This document shows, one piece after another, positions 52,118-60,810 of a DNA stretch of 64,000 nucleotides. Source of the stretch: an uncultured Prevotellaceae bacterium (lineage in GTDB: Bacteria; Bacteroidota; Bacteroidia; Bacteroidales; Bacteroidaceae); contig OMXV01000005.1 of assembly GCA_900315075.1 (NCBI GenBank), positions 124,001 through 188,000 on the forward strand, in the 5' to 3' direction. Both the position numbers and the translations under genes were made by a program. Numbering within the stretch: the stretch's first letter is position 1; every line of letters starts with the position of its first letter. The notes beneath the pieces were generated by a model, which worked only from the letters and a program-made list of their open reading frames with translations, did not search any database and had not been told where the DNA came from.

Positions 52118-52912
52118 ATGAGACTAATCATTGAAAACGACTATCAGAAAATGTCCAAATGGGCTGCTGAGCATGTCATCAAGAGAATTAATGAGTTTAA
52201 TCCAACACCCGAGAAACCTTTTGTACTCGGTCTTCCCACAGGTTCCTCACCAGAAGGTATGTATGCAGAATTGGTCAAAGCCAACAAAGAGGGACGTGTG
52301 TCGTTCAAAAATGTGCTGACATTTAATATGGATGAGTATGTCAATTTGGAGGAAAGCCATCCTGAGAGCTATCACTCATTCATGGCAAGAAACCTTTTCG
52401 ACCATATCGACTGCCCCAAGGAGAATATTCATATCCTCAACGGAAATGCTGAGGATTTGGCAGCAGAATGTGCACACTACGAGGAGATGATTGCCGAGGC
52501 AGGTGGTATTGACCTCTTCATCGGTGGCATCGGCCCTGACGGACATATTGCTTTCAATGAGCCGGGTTCATCATTGTCATCACGCACCCGAGTTAAGACA
52601 TTGACTACTGATACTATCATCGCCAATTCACGTTTCTTCGACAATGATGTCAACAAAGTGCCTAAACACGCACTCACTGTGGGCGTAGGTACCGTGATGG
52701 ATGCTCGTGAGGTGATGATTCTGGTCAACGGCCACCATAAGGCACGTGCTTTGCAAGCCGCTGTTGAGGGTAGTGTCAATCACATGTGGACCATCAGCGC
52801 ATTGCAGATGCACCAGCATGGCATCATCGTATGCGATGAACCTGCTACCGATGAACTGAAAGTCGGTACCTATAAATACTTCAAGGATATCGAGAAGGAT
52901 AATCTTATTTAA
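52118..52912 (+). CDS. nagB: Glucosamine-6-phosphate deaminase
   Basis: The 264-residue cytosolic enzyme converts glucosamine-6-phosphate to fructose-6-phosphate and ammonia. Motifs: [55 protein letters not shown] (catalytic Asp region) and [20 protein letters not shown], then [11 protein letters not shown]. The ATG at 52118 is chosen over an in-frame ATG at 52046 because the -7 box lies between them. Single gene ending at a strong hairpin. Confidence 0.96.
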   Translation: MRLIIENDYQKMSKWAAEHVIKRINEFNPTPEKPFVLGLPTGSSPEGMYAELVKANKEGRVSFKNVLTFNMDEYVNLEESHPESYHSFMARNLFDHIDCPKENIHILNGNAEDLAAECAHYEEMIAEAGGIDLFIGGIGPDGHIAFNEPGSSLSSRTRVKTLTTDTIIANSRFFDNDVNKVPKHALTVGVGTVMDAREVMILVNGHHKARALQAAVEGSVNHMWTISALQMHQHGIIVCDEPATDELKVGTYKYFKDIEKDNLI

Positions 52913-53015
52913 GGTTATAAGGTCGCTCGCTTGTAGGTTATAAGTTCGTTGCGATTTAAGAATATAAGGTGAGATATGCGTGGATTGCTCCCAATGCATA
53001 TTTCACCTTATTTTT
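52913..53015 (+). terminator. Repeat-like hairpin terminator between nagB and GH2
   Basis: AAGGTGAGATATGC (52966-52979) pairs with GCATATTTCACCTT (52996-53009), 13 of 14, followed by TTTTT. The flanks GGTTATAAGGTCGCTCGCTT resemble the dispersed element, so it is counted as its diverged copy R6 and serves convergent genes. Confidence 0.8.
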
Positions 53016-55629
53016 ATTGAACTCCGAAGTCGGCCTGTTGTTGCTGCACTTCCTCCAACATCCGATGTTTTTCCTCGTCGCTGAGATTGCTGGATTGTCC
53101 ATTTCCCACTTTTCCCCCATTGGTCCCATTCTGTACCTGCTGTCCTGAAAGATTTGTCTCCTCGTAGCATAGTCGTTGGGTGGTGGGGATACTTTCAAAG
53201 GTAATTTCAGTGGGTGTCGGTGCATGGGTGCCCGGATGAAGCACGGTAGCACGGACCGTGATTTTGCCTGCTTGACGTGTGGAACGGATAAGGACAGGAG
53301 CCGAACCCCATTCCACGGCACGGGGATTTGCCCCAATAGATGCGTCACCGATAATTTCACCCTCTCCCTCCACACTGAAAAGGATATCTTCTTTGGCGAG
53401 GCGGCGCACGTTGCCGCTATCGTCGGTCACTTCAGCTACGACAACCACAAAATCACTCCCGTCGGCAGTCAGATGTTGTCCCTCTTCATCTATATAAAGG
53501 CGCAATTTAGTGCTACGGCGTGAGGGCATTCGTCGGTCTGTGCATACCACCTGACCATCGATGATTCCTTCTGCAGTCATATTTACCTTTTGCCAGTTCT
53601 TCTCGTAATAACTGTGTTGGCGAGCTTCAAAGAAGTCCCATACTCCTTTGAATATTACAGGGGCATTGGGCTGATGGCCCACTTCGTGGCGAACGGGGAG
53701 TGTCCACTGTTTCTCACCGTCATAAATCGATAGCCGTACCGAGTCGCAGTTGCTGAAAACTACCACATCGCTGTCGGAGAATTGTGTCATTTCGTGTGCG
53801 ATGTGCACCATAGGTCCACTTTCTACTATGGGATGGTTGTAGGTGGCTGGCGACTGACTTCGGAACGACCAATAGGCCGTTTTCTTCTGTCGGAAAGCAT
53901 CGTATATACCTCCCCAGTAGGGATCTGGATGATAACCGCGTTGATGGTCAAAAGGATGCCACTGACAGCCCCCGATAAATTGTCCTGTTGTTCGGAACAT
54001 CTCATCAATACTTTTTGAGAGTGATAATGCCTGCACTAATTGTGGACGCTCACCCCAACTGCGACTGGCACGGTTGAGATTGTTGTGCGCATACCAGTCA
54101 TCCACCAATTCTCCAAACTCTCGTGTGAAAATGCACTGGCGGGGCCGGTCTGCCTTTTCGTCATCGCCGGGCCAGCCATAAACCACATCGTAGTTGTCGG
54201 CAATGCCGGCAGAGTGCATGTCGGCAGCAGCCACGGGACGATACGGATAGGGATATTCTTCACGGGTCACCTGAAGAGCATCGAGGGCAAACTGTTCGGG
54301 AAAACGGGTTTCGTTGAGAATAGGCTCCCACATCAGCACACATGGGTGGTTGCGGTCGCGGCGGATAATCTCGCGGGTATTTTGCTGAACTTTGTCAGCA
54401 AATTCCGGTGCTTTGTTCCAATATTGCCAGCCGGGTGTGGCAACTATCACAAACATTCCCAATTCATCACAGGCATCCATAAAAGCTGGGTCTTGAGGAT
54501 AATGGGCGGTGCGGATGATAGTGAATCCGGCATTCCGTAGGCGTAGGGCATCGCGCCACTGTTGGCTGTTGGGCAGTGCATTGCCCACATATGCGAAATC
54601 TTGGTGGCGGTTGGCACCCACAAACTGATGATACCGACGGCCATTTAACCAGAAACCATCAGTTCCTCGGAATTCAAAGAAGCGGATGCCGATACGTGTC
54701 ATGCCACCATCGATGACTTTCCCATTCATACGTACCCGTGTCTCCAAGCGGTAGAGGTAAGGGTCTTCGGGCGACCATAGGTGGGGATTTTTCAAATGCA
54801 TTGTTGCGCTGCTCGCCATTTGACCAGGATAGACTTTCTCTTGATGGGTGTCTTTGGCAATGAGTCTGCCTGTCGCATCCACCAATCGTTGTTCCACTGT
54901 GACAGTCTGGGGGGTGGAGAGTGTGTTTTTTAGCCCAGTTTCAACATGTATGGTAGCTTTGCGCTCACTGAGGTCGGAATAATGCACAAAGATGCCTCCG
55001 CCGGCAACATCGTTAGCATCTACTGCATCGGTGATATGTACTTGCCCCTTAGCTATCAGCCAAACGTCGCGGTAGATACCTCCATGATAGGAGAAGTCGA
55101 GTGTCAACTGAGTCTTGCCGGGAGGATAGGTCTTATCATCGCTGTTGTCGGCGCGGACGGCTATCAGACACCGATCACCGGCTTTCACGCCATAGTCGCT
55201 CAAATGGAGGGTCACGGGTAGGTAACCACCCTCATGCCGCTCCACTTCCTGGCCATTCACATAGAAAACCTGCTTTCCCATGATGCCTTCGAAATGTACA
55301 TCCACCACATGACGGCCTTTACACCCCTGTGGTACCACAAACCATTTACGATACCATGCCACTCCTTGGTAGTTACGGCAACCACTGGCCTCGGCAGGTT
55401 CCAACACAACATTATGGGGTATTGACACGGTTTGCCATTGTGAGTCGTCGAGGGTGAGCCTCTCACCGCCTTCTACATCACCAAGATTGAATTTCCAGCA
55501 AGGAGACATATTCCAAACCTCCCGACCGTCGTCTGGCAAATCGTACAGCCCTGCCACTGAAACGGCTTGCTGTGCTCTCAAACCCATCGATAGGAGCATC
55601 GTTATGGCCAATATGATTACTTTCTTCAT
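53014..55629 (-). CDS. Glycoside hydrolase family 2, large
   Basis: An 871-residue secreted enzyme with a signal peptide (MGLRAQ). Sugar-binding domain (GVAWYRKWFVVPQG), immunoglobulin-like domain, TIM barrel with acid/base glutamate in WEPILNETRFP and nucleophile in IFTREFGELVDDW, then beta domains (GEIIGDASIGANPRAVEWGS). The C-terminal 50 residues are Gln/Asn/Gly-rich and of low complexity. Probably beta-galactosidase or beta-glucuronidase; differs clearly from the GH2 at 20400-22817 so likely a different specificity. Next gene in the same strand is the DUF5703 protein. Confidence 0.92.
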   Translation of the reverse strand: MKKVIILAITMLLSMGLRAQQAVSVAGLYDLPDDGREVWNMSPCWKFNLGDVEGGERLTLDDSQWQTVSIPHNVVLEPAEASGCRNYQGVAWYRKWFVVPQGCKGRHVVDVHFEGIMGKQVFYVNGQEVERHEGGYLPVTLHLSDYGVKAGDRCLIAVRADNSDDKTYPPGKTQLTLDFSYHGGIYRDVWLIAKGQVHITDAVDANDVAGGGIFVHYSDLSERKATIHVETGLKNTLSTPQTVTVEQRLVDATGRLIAKDTHQEKVYPGQMASSATMHLKNPHLWSPEDPYLYRLETRVRMNGKVIDGGMTRIGIRFFEFRGTDGFWLNGRRYHQFVGANRHQDFAYVGNALPNSQQWRDALRLRNAGFTIIRTAHYPQDPAFMDACDELGMFVIVATPGWQYWNKAPEFADKVQQNTREIIRRDRNHPCVLMWEPILNETRFPEQFALDALQVTREEYPYPYRPVAAADMHSAGIADNYDVVYGWPGDDEKADRPRQCIFTREFGELVDDWYAHNNLNRASRSWGERPQLVQALSLSKSIDEMFRTTGQFIGGCQWHPFDHQRGYHPDPYWGGIYDAFRQKKTAYWSFRSQSPATYNHPIVESGPMVHIAHEMTQFSDSDVVVFSNCDSVRLSIYDGEKQWTLPVRHEVGHQPNAPVIFKGVWDFFEARQHSYYEKNWQKVNMTAEGIIDGQVVCTDRRMPSRRSTKLRLYIDEEGQHLTADGSDFVVVVAEVTDDSGNVRRLAKEDILFSVEGEGEIIGDASIGANPRAVEWGSAPVLIRSTRQAGKITVRATVLHPGTHAPTPTEITFESIPTTQRLCYEETNLSGQQVQNGTNGGKVGNGQSSNLSDEEKHRMLEEVQQQQADFGVQ

Positions 55630-55667
55630 CTTTTTTATGATTATAGTTCAGAACCTTTAACTCCCCT

Positions 55668-55820
55668 CAATTTTAGCTTCGCTGATTTTTGTCACGACTC
55701 GGCATAGCTCAAACAAGTCTGACCTTCGGTCGAACTCCTCCTTGCAATGCATAGTATGAGTAAACTCAATCTCTGCCCTTGCTTCGTACGTCGTTTGGCT
55801 CTGCCCTCGCTGTTCCAAAA
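55668..55820. repeat. Diverged relative of the 80-bp repeat
   Basis: CAATTTTAGCTTCGCTGATT, then TTTGTCACGACTCGGCATAG, at 55671-55712 matches the units at 22861-23100; the second half differs (CTTCGGTCGAACTCC) and a tail GCCCTCGCTGTTCCAAAAAT returns to the family at 55802-55821. Lies 40 bases upstream of the GH2 start. Confidence 0.8.
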
Positions 55821-55821
55821 A

Positions 55822-55842
55822 TTCAATTTTCAATCTTCAATT
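55822..55842 (-). repeat. TTGAAGATTGAAAATTGA repeat supplying a gene end
   Basis: Encodes LKIEN and the stop of the DUF5703 gene on the minus strand. Confidence 0.85.
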
Positions 55843-57952
55843 TTTTTACCTCCCCATTCCGGTATTCTACTTCTACCGTCCTGCCACCACTGGCATGGAG
55901 TTTGAAACTTACATCCCATGTTTTGGGCCATGCAGGTAAAATGATGATTTCTCCATCCACTTCTTGAAGTAGCATCGACTGAAGTCCTATCATTCCAGTG
56001 CCGCCCCAGTTGTGGTCGGGCGACCAGTCGAACCCTGGTCCCCAGAAGGCTGGAAAACGATAAGGCCCGTTTTTGAGTTTCTCTGCTGTCAGCTGTGCGG
56101 CATCTTCGGTAAGTCCTAAGTAGGCCGCCCAGATGTTGTCTTGCTTCCACCCTTTGGAAGAACGGAAACGTACCACATCAGGGTCGTAGAGATAGGTGTT
56201 GCGGGCTATTTCGATGCTGTCACGCCCAACACCATACAGTCGCCAGGGGAAGACAGGATATAGTTGTGGACTTTCCTCGTTATTCACACGCTCCCAAGCC
56301 ACAGCAGGAGCTATCATTTCTTTGCCATCAACGATTCGATGTGGGATAGGAGGAATACGGCGAAGAAAAACCATCATGCCTGTGGTATCTACTACGTTCA
56401 TGTAAGTTTCGGCTACCGTACGAAGAGCTGCAATGGTGGATGAGGGGTTGTAGGCCATCTTATAGGTCTCACATGCCGACCCAGGGTAGATGATGAGTTG
56501 GCCATTGCCGTCGAGGTCTTTTCTCCCTCGTAGTCGGGCAAGATAGCGATAATGCTCATCAAAAAACTGCAGACAACTTTTAACCAATGGCAAGTATTTG
56601 GAAATATCAATGCCTCCGTAGGTCTTCGATAACAAAATCATCTGGCAGAACTCCAATACTGTGTCCCACTCATATTCCAGCCAGGCATTATACTCTAAAC
56701 CTGGGTCGAAGCCATCGGGGCGTTTCGAACCATATTCGGCGGGATTAGGCAATCCGAAATTCTCCATTTGTTCGGTGAAGCATGCACCTCGGTGTCCCCA
56801 ATACACTCGACTACGGGTCTCTGCTGTAGGGAGCAGGCGGAGGTAGAAATCAAATTGGGGAAGCAGTAGGTCATAGTCACCGCTTACCAACAATGGCCAA
56901 TAGACGAGCCTTTGGTTTTGCGCGGTGTGTGTGCCTCCGCCCCAGCGGCGGTAGTCGGGAGTGAAGTCACTCTGCGTATCTACATAGCGAGGGTCGAAAG
57001 TGAAAAGGCCTCCGTTAAATTTCGTAGGCCATGCGCTATGGGCGTTGCAGCCGAGCATATAGCGAAATAGCGTATAGTTGCGCGACAGTTCTGCCGCCTC
57101 ACCACCACAGCGTATCCAACTACGTTGCCAGAAATCTGCCCACCAACGACTGGAAACTTGTCGGTCGGCTTTCAGATGCACACTGCGCTCTGTAGAATCC
57201 AATTCTTTCAGCCAAGCATCATAATTGCCTTGCACATTAGCGAGGGTGAGCTGGAAATGATGGTGACGGAGGGCTTTAGTCGTCATACCACGCAGACGAC
57301 CACCAAAGATTAAGTTTTTTAGGGGATTATAAAGATGGGATGCCTCGGTTTTTAATCCTTGTTGCTGGACGCAGTAGTCGAAGATGGTAGCCGAGGGGTT
57401 CTGATGATAAAATTCAATGTAATCTTTACTGCGGACGATGGTGTCGGCATGAGTCATCAGGTCTTTCGGAGCGGTCCATTTGTAGGAACATTGTTGTGCT
57501 TCCTGCCGACCGACGGGATGATCGTGGTCGCGCCACGACTCGTATGTCATTTGTGCCAGAACGGCTTTCTTTGCATTTACTTCCACGTGGACCACGGGTT
57601 TCCACACGTCCACCCAGAGAATGACAGTGTGGGTGGAGCAGGAGAGTGCCATTGTGCCATCTGATAGATGCAGTGTCTGGCTATAGGTATGTCTTTCTTG
57701 ATTATCGCCAACATGGAGACGCAGACGACCGGCTTTTAGCAGTGTGTTGTTCTCATCGAACGAACCACTACGGCAGACATACATCACTATGTCGCCATCT
57801 TCGGTCCATACATTCATTCCTATGTCGCCGCCACCACAGGGCATCGATTCCGAGGGGTTGCTCCCCGCTATCTCCCAGTAGTAGTCTTCGGGTTGCGCCC
57901 ATAATGTGAGCGGCAGCAGTAATAGCAATATGTAGGACAAACGTTTTGACAT
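55823..57952 (-). CDS. Secreted DUF5703-type alpha/alpha-barrel glycosidase-like protein
   Basis: A 709-residue protein from the ATG at 57952, which begins a clear signal peptide (SKRLSYILLLLLPLTLWAQ). The N-terminal beta domain starts YYWEIAGSNPSESMPCGGGD, typical of DUF5703; the body has GH95/GH65-like (alpha/alpha)6 features: FNGGLFTFDPRYVD, PDYRRWGGGTHTAQNQRLVY and WPLLVSGDYDLL. The C-terminal beta domain reads EIIILPAWPKTWDVSFKLHA. A longer GTG-start frame from 58009 encodes repeat-derived residues and is not preferred. The family acts on plant glycans; substrate unknown. Ends VKKLKIEN, partly repeat-encoded. Downstream of a sialate esterase gene in the same direction. Confidence 0.85.
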   Translation of the reverse strand: MSKRLSYILLLLLPLTLWAQPEDYYWEIAGSNPSESMPCGGGDIGMNVWTEDGDIVMYVCRSGSFDENNTLLKAGRLRLHVGDNQERHTYSQTLHLSDGTMALSCSTHTVILWVDVWKPVVHVEVNAKKAVLAQMTYESWRDHDHPVGRQEAQQCSYKWTAPKDLMTHADTIVRSKDYIEFYHQNPSATIFDYCVQQQGLKTEASHLYNPLKNLIFGGRLRGMTTKALRHHHFQLTLANVQGNYDAWLKELDSTERSVHLKADRQVSSRWWADFWQRSWIRCGGEAAELSRNYTLFRYMLGCNAHSAWPTKFNGGLFTFDPRYVDTQSDFTPDYRRWGGGTHTAQNQRLVYWPLLVSGDYDLLLPQFDFYLRLLPTAETRSRVYWGHRGACFTEQMENFGLPNPAEYGSKRPDGFDPGLEYNAWLEYEWDTVLEFCQMILLSKTYGGIDISKYLPLVKSCLQFFDEHYRYLARLRGRKDLDGNGQLIIYPGSACETYKMAYNPSSTIAALRTVAETYMNVVDTTGMMVFLRRIPPIPHRIVDGKEMIAPAVAWERVNNEESPQLYPVFPWRLYGVGRDSIEIARNTYLYDPDVVRFRSSKGWKQDNIWAAYLGLTEDAAQLTAEKLKNGPYRFPAFWGPGFDWSPDHNWGGTGMIGLQSMLLQEVDGEIIILPAWPKTWDVSFKLHASGGRTVEVEYRNGEVKKLKIEN

Positions 57953-57954
57953 GA

Positions 57955-57990
57955 GCGATTCTCTGCGTCTTTGTGGCTCTGTGTTAATAT
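57955..57990. repeat. CACAGAG-CACAAAGACGCAGAG-type short repeat
   Basis: Minus-strand AACACAGAGCCACAAAGACG followed by CAGAGAATCGC lies between the sialate esterase stop and the DUF5703 start. The word pattern resembles short dispersed repeats seen in several bacterial and archaeal genomes. Confidence 0.5.
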
Positions 57991-58005
57991 TATCTTTTAG
58001 CATTC

Positions 58006-59433
58006 TCACCAGTCGTCTGACCTGAACGATGACAAGGGTAGGTCTTCACAGAAAACATCGCCCTCCACATAGTTGCGGAAAGCATATCTGACAGCAACAG
58101 GGTGGGGCACTTCATCACTGCGAACCATCATCTTGCTACGATTTACCCAAGCCTTGGCAGGATGGAAGACACGGTCGGCACCTGCCACCTCGAAGAGTTT
58201 CGACTCATAGCAACCATGACAATTAATCCACATGTCGGCATGGTTGAAGAAGACGGTCACCGTGTCGTTGGAAATCTCAATGTGGTCGTAGCGTGGGCTC
58301 TCAGCAGTGACACCCTTCAAACCATAGGTCTTTACTAATGCTAAACGTGCCAGTCGTTCACCAGCCACTTGTTTCTTCATCGGGTGGATGCCTTTTTCCA
58401 GACCAGCATCCATCAGCACTGCCATGCCACAGTTGGGAATCATTGTCTCTGCAAGGAACTGTTGTTCGCGGAGATAAGCCGAACAGATGGTGTCGGCATC
58501 AGCAGCAGTGATGAGGTCGTAGTCGTAGGGAGCTATCTGACAGTAGTAGAAGGGAAATTCGCCCTGACCAAATTCGCTGCGCCATCCTCGCACCATCGTG
58601 GAAAACAACTTAGCATAGTTTTGGTACCGGGGCCAGTTGTCCTCACCTTGATACCAGATAGCACCAGCGATGCGCAGACCGACAAGGGGATGGAGCATAC
58701 CATTGTAAAGTGCTGTTGGACATCTCTGTTTGGTCTTATCGACATCGGCTTGATTGGTGGGTAGTGTTATTGTGGGGAAGGCCTCGAACCAGTCGCGATT
58801 GAGCCATGCCTCGCAAGCCGAACCTCCCCAGCTGGTCACAATCAGTCCTACAGGTACATCGAGCATCTCGTGAAGTAACCGACCGAAATAATAGGCGGTG
58901 GCACTGAATTCTCTGACATTCTCGGGCGTGGCCTCCGACCATTCGCCTGATACATCCGTCTGAGGCTCGAAAGATGCCTGACGTTTCACGGTGAAAAGTC
59001 GAAGTGCAGGGTTGCGACTGTGGAGAATGGCTTCAGAAGCACCTTCTACAGGTTGGTTTTTGTAGCCTTTCATGGGCATCTCCATGTTGCTTTGACCCGA
59101 ACAAATCCACAACTCGCCAATCAGGATGTTGTCGAGGACCAGCAGGTTGCCATCGTCAATCCTGATAGTGTATGGGCCACCAGCAGTAGGGGTGTGTAGA
59201 ATGGCACTCCATTTGCCGTCACGGGCAATTTTCACCTTTTGCGTTTTGTTGTCCCATGAGGTGGTAATTGTCAGTGTACCACTGCTATCACTCGTACCCC
59301 AAATACGACAGTCGCTCTCACGTTGCAACACCATTCCACTATTGAAAAATGTTGGTAGTTGAACGGCTCCCAATATGGGGATGGCTACATAGAATAAGAC
59401 TGCTAATAATATGGCTTTTTGTTTTTTCATCAT
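58006..59433 (-). CDS. Sialate O-acetylesterase-like SGNH hydrolase
   Basis: The 475 residues from the ATG at 59433 have a signal peptide (LFYVAIPILGAVQ). SGNH blocks: nucleophile serine in ELWICSGQSNMEMPM, GLIVTSWGGSACEAW and GAIWYQGEDNWPRYQNY; the catalytic Asp/His pair is likely in the GLEKGIHPMKK region. An N-terminal beta domain (VLQRESDCRIWGTSDSSGTL) inserts before it. Removes acetyl groups, in this context more likely from plant polysaccharides (CE20-like) than from sialic acid. A longer frame from 59538 adds residues before the signal peptide and is not preferred. Confidence 0.92.
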   Translation of the reverse strand: MMKKQKAILLAVLFYVAIPILGAVQLPTFFNSGMVLQRESDCRIWGTSDSSGTLTITTSWDNKTQKVKIARDGKWSAILHTPTAGGPYTIRIDDGNLLVLDNILIGELWICSGQSNMEMPMKGYKNQPVEGASEAILHSRNPALRLFTVKRQASFEPQTDVSGEWSEATPENVREFSATAYYFGRLLHEMLDVPVGLIVTSWGGSACEAWLNRDWFEAFPTITLPTNQADVDKTKQRCPTALYNGMLHPLVGLRIAGAIWYQGEDNWPRYQNYAKLFSTMVRGWRSEFGQGEFPFYYCQIAPYDYDLITAADADTICSAYLREQQFLAETMIPNCGMAVLMDAGLEKGIHPMKKQVAGERLARLALVKTYGLKGVTAESPRYDHIEISNDTVTVFFNHADMWINCHGCYESKLFEVAGADRVFHPAKAWVNRSKMMVRSDEVPHPVAVRYAFRNYVEGDVFCEDLPLSSFRSDDW

Positions 59434-59518
59434 TCCTTCGTAGTTTGTTGTATATACATTATTATAATGACGTTTTTCTGCAATTATTGTAATGATTTGG
59501 ATATAATCATTATTTTTT

Positions 59519-59582
59519 AAGGTTTCGTAAGTCCTCAACTTCTATGTTATGAGGTCTTTAGGTTATGAGTTTATGAGGTGAA
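59519..59582. repeat. Dispersed hairpin element, partial copy R4
   Basis: GTTTCGTAAGTCCTCAACTT followed by TATGAGGTCTTTAGGTTATG matches one flank of R2 and R3; the core hairpin is missing. Confidence 0.75.
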
Positions 59583-59638
59583 GTCTTCTATAGAAAAACT
59601 ATTTTTGTTTACCTGGTTGGAATAAACGGATTTTTCTG

Positions 59639-59646
59639 TAATTTTG
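59639..59646 (+). promoter_or_regulatory. -7 box TAATTTTG for the C1 peptidase gene
   Basis: Consensus match with TTG at 59617-59619, 19 bases upstream; start codon 31 bases downstream. Confidence 0.6.
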
Positions 59647-59677
59647 CATCTAAATATAGACTAATATCATTATTTCT

Positions 59678-60805
59678 ATGAACCGATACTTCCTAACCGC
59701 ATTTATGCTTGTTGCCACCGTCAGCATGAAAGCTCAGCTGCCTTCGTTTGATGCTGATAAATATACTGTCATCGTCGAAAACCCCATCACTCCAGTGAAA
59801 GATCAGAACAGAAGTGGCACATGTTGGGCATATGCCTCTATGGCCTATTTTGAGAGTGAAATTCTCCGTAAGACAGGACGGTTCTATGACCTCAGCGAGA
59901 TGTTTGTGGCCAACAAAGATTATATGGATTGTGCCGTCTATCATGTGCGGATGCAGGGTGAAAGCAGATTCTCTGAGGGAGGGTCGGTGACTGATGCTTT
60001 GGAGATAGCACGAAACTATGGTCTTTGTCCACAGTCGGCCATGCCATTAGGTGGTGCGCTCTCAACCGACTCCTTAGCCAACTTCACCGAGTTTTTCAGT
60101 GTGCTCAAACCATACGTTGAGGCTGTGGCTAAGTTGGATAAGGATGATGAGAAAGACGTGAAAATAGAGAGGATCTCACCACAGTGGAAAGTGGGTATGC
60201 AGCAAATACTCGACCTGTATCTTGGTGCCTGTCCCGAAACCTTCGAATATGGGGGAAAAACCTATACACCGCAGACTTTCGCCAATAGCCTTGGATTGGA
60301 TTTCGACGATTATATCAGTGTCACCAGTTACACACATCATCCCTTTTATAAGAGATTCCCTATTGAGGCTCCTTATAAATGGAGATTCAGCCTGAGTTAC
60401 AACCTGCCACTCGACGAGATGATGCAAATAATCGATGATGCCCTAAAAGCAGGATATACCGTGGCGTGGGGTGGCGATGTGAGTGAGGCAGGGTTCTTCC
60501 GTGAAGGTTTTGCCCTGTCGCTCGACATGGAAAATTTCCGTGAGTTCACTCCTTCACAGGAGCGTCGCCAAGAGCGTTTCGATAGCCATGAGCAGACCTA
60601 CGACCATGTGATGCTCATCTATGGTATGGTGAAGGACGAAAAGGGAAATATCCAATATAAGGTGAAAAACTCATGGGGTAAGACTGGCGAATTTGGCGGT
60701 ACATGGTATCTCACACGCAATTTTATTGCTGACAACACTGTTTATGTAGTCGTCAATAAACATGCCATCAAGCGCAAACTCTGGAGAAAGATGAAGAAAG
60801 CATAA
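59678..60805 (+). CDS. Secreted papain-family (C1) peptidase, aminopeptidase C-like
   Basis: The 375 residues include a signal peptide (VSMKAQ) and a C1 fold: catalytic cysteine in QNRSGTCWAYASMAYFESEI, histidine in TYDHVMLIYGM and asparagine in KVKNSWGKTG. Insertions and the segment EMFVANKDYMDCAVYHVRMQ are typical of bleomycin hydrolase/aminopeptidase C (PepC). Cytosolic PepC lacks a signal peptide, so this is the exported Bacteroidales form. Peptide supply is the likely role. Convergent with rfbB, 5 bases apart. Confidence 0.92.
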   Translation: MNRYFLTAFMLVATVSMKAQLPSFDADKYTVIVENPITPVKDQNRSGTCWAYASMAYFESEILRKTGRFYDLSEMFVANKDYMDCAVYHVRMQGESRFSEGGSVTDALEIARNYGLCPQSAMPLGGALSTDSLANFTEFFSVLKPYVEAVAKLDKDDEKDVKIERISPQWKVGMQQILDLYLGACPETFEYGGKTYTPQTFANSLGLDFDDYISVTSYTHHPFYKRFPIEAPYKWRFSLSYNLPLDEMMQIIDDALKAGYTVAWGGDVSEAGFFREGFALSLDMENFREFTPSQERRQERFDSHEQTYDHVMLIYGMVKDEKGNIQYKVKNSWGKTGEFGGTWYLTRNFIADNTVYVVVNKHAIKRKLWRKMKKA

Positions 60806-60810
60806 GTCTG

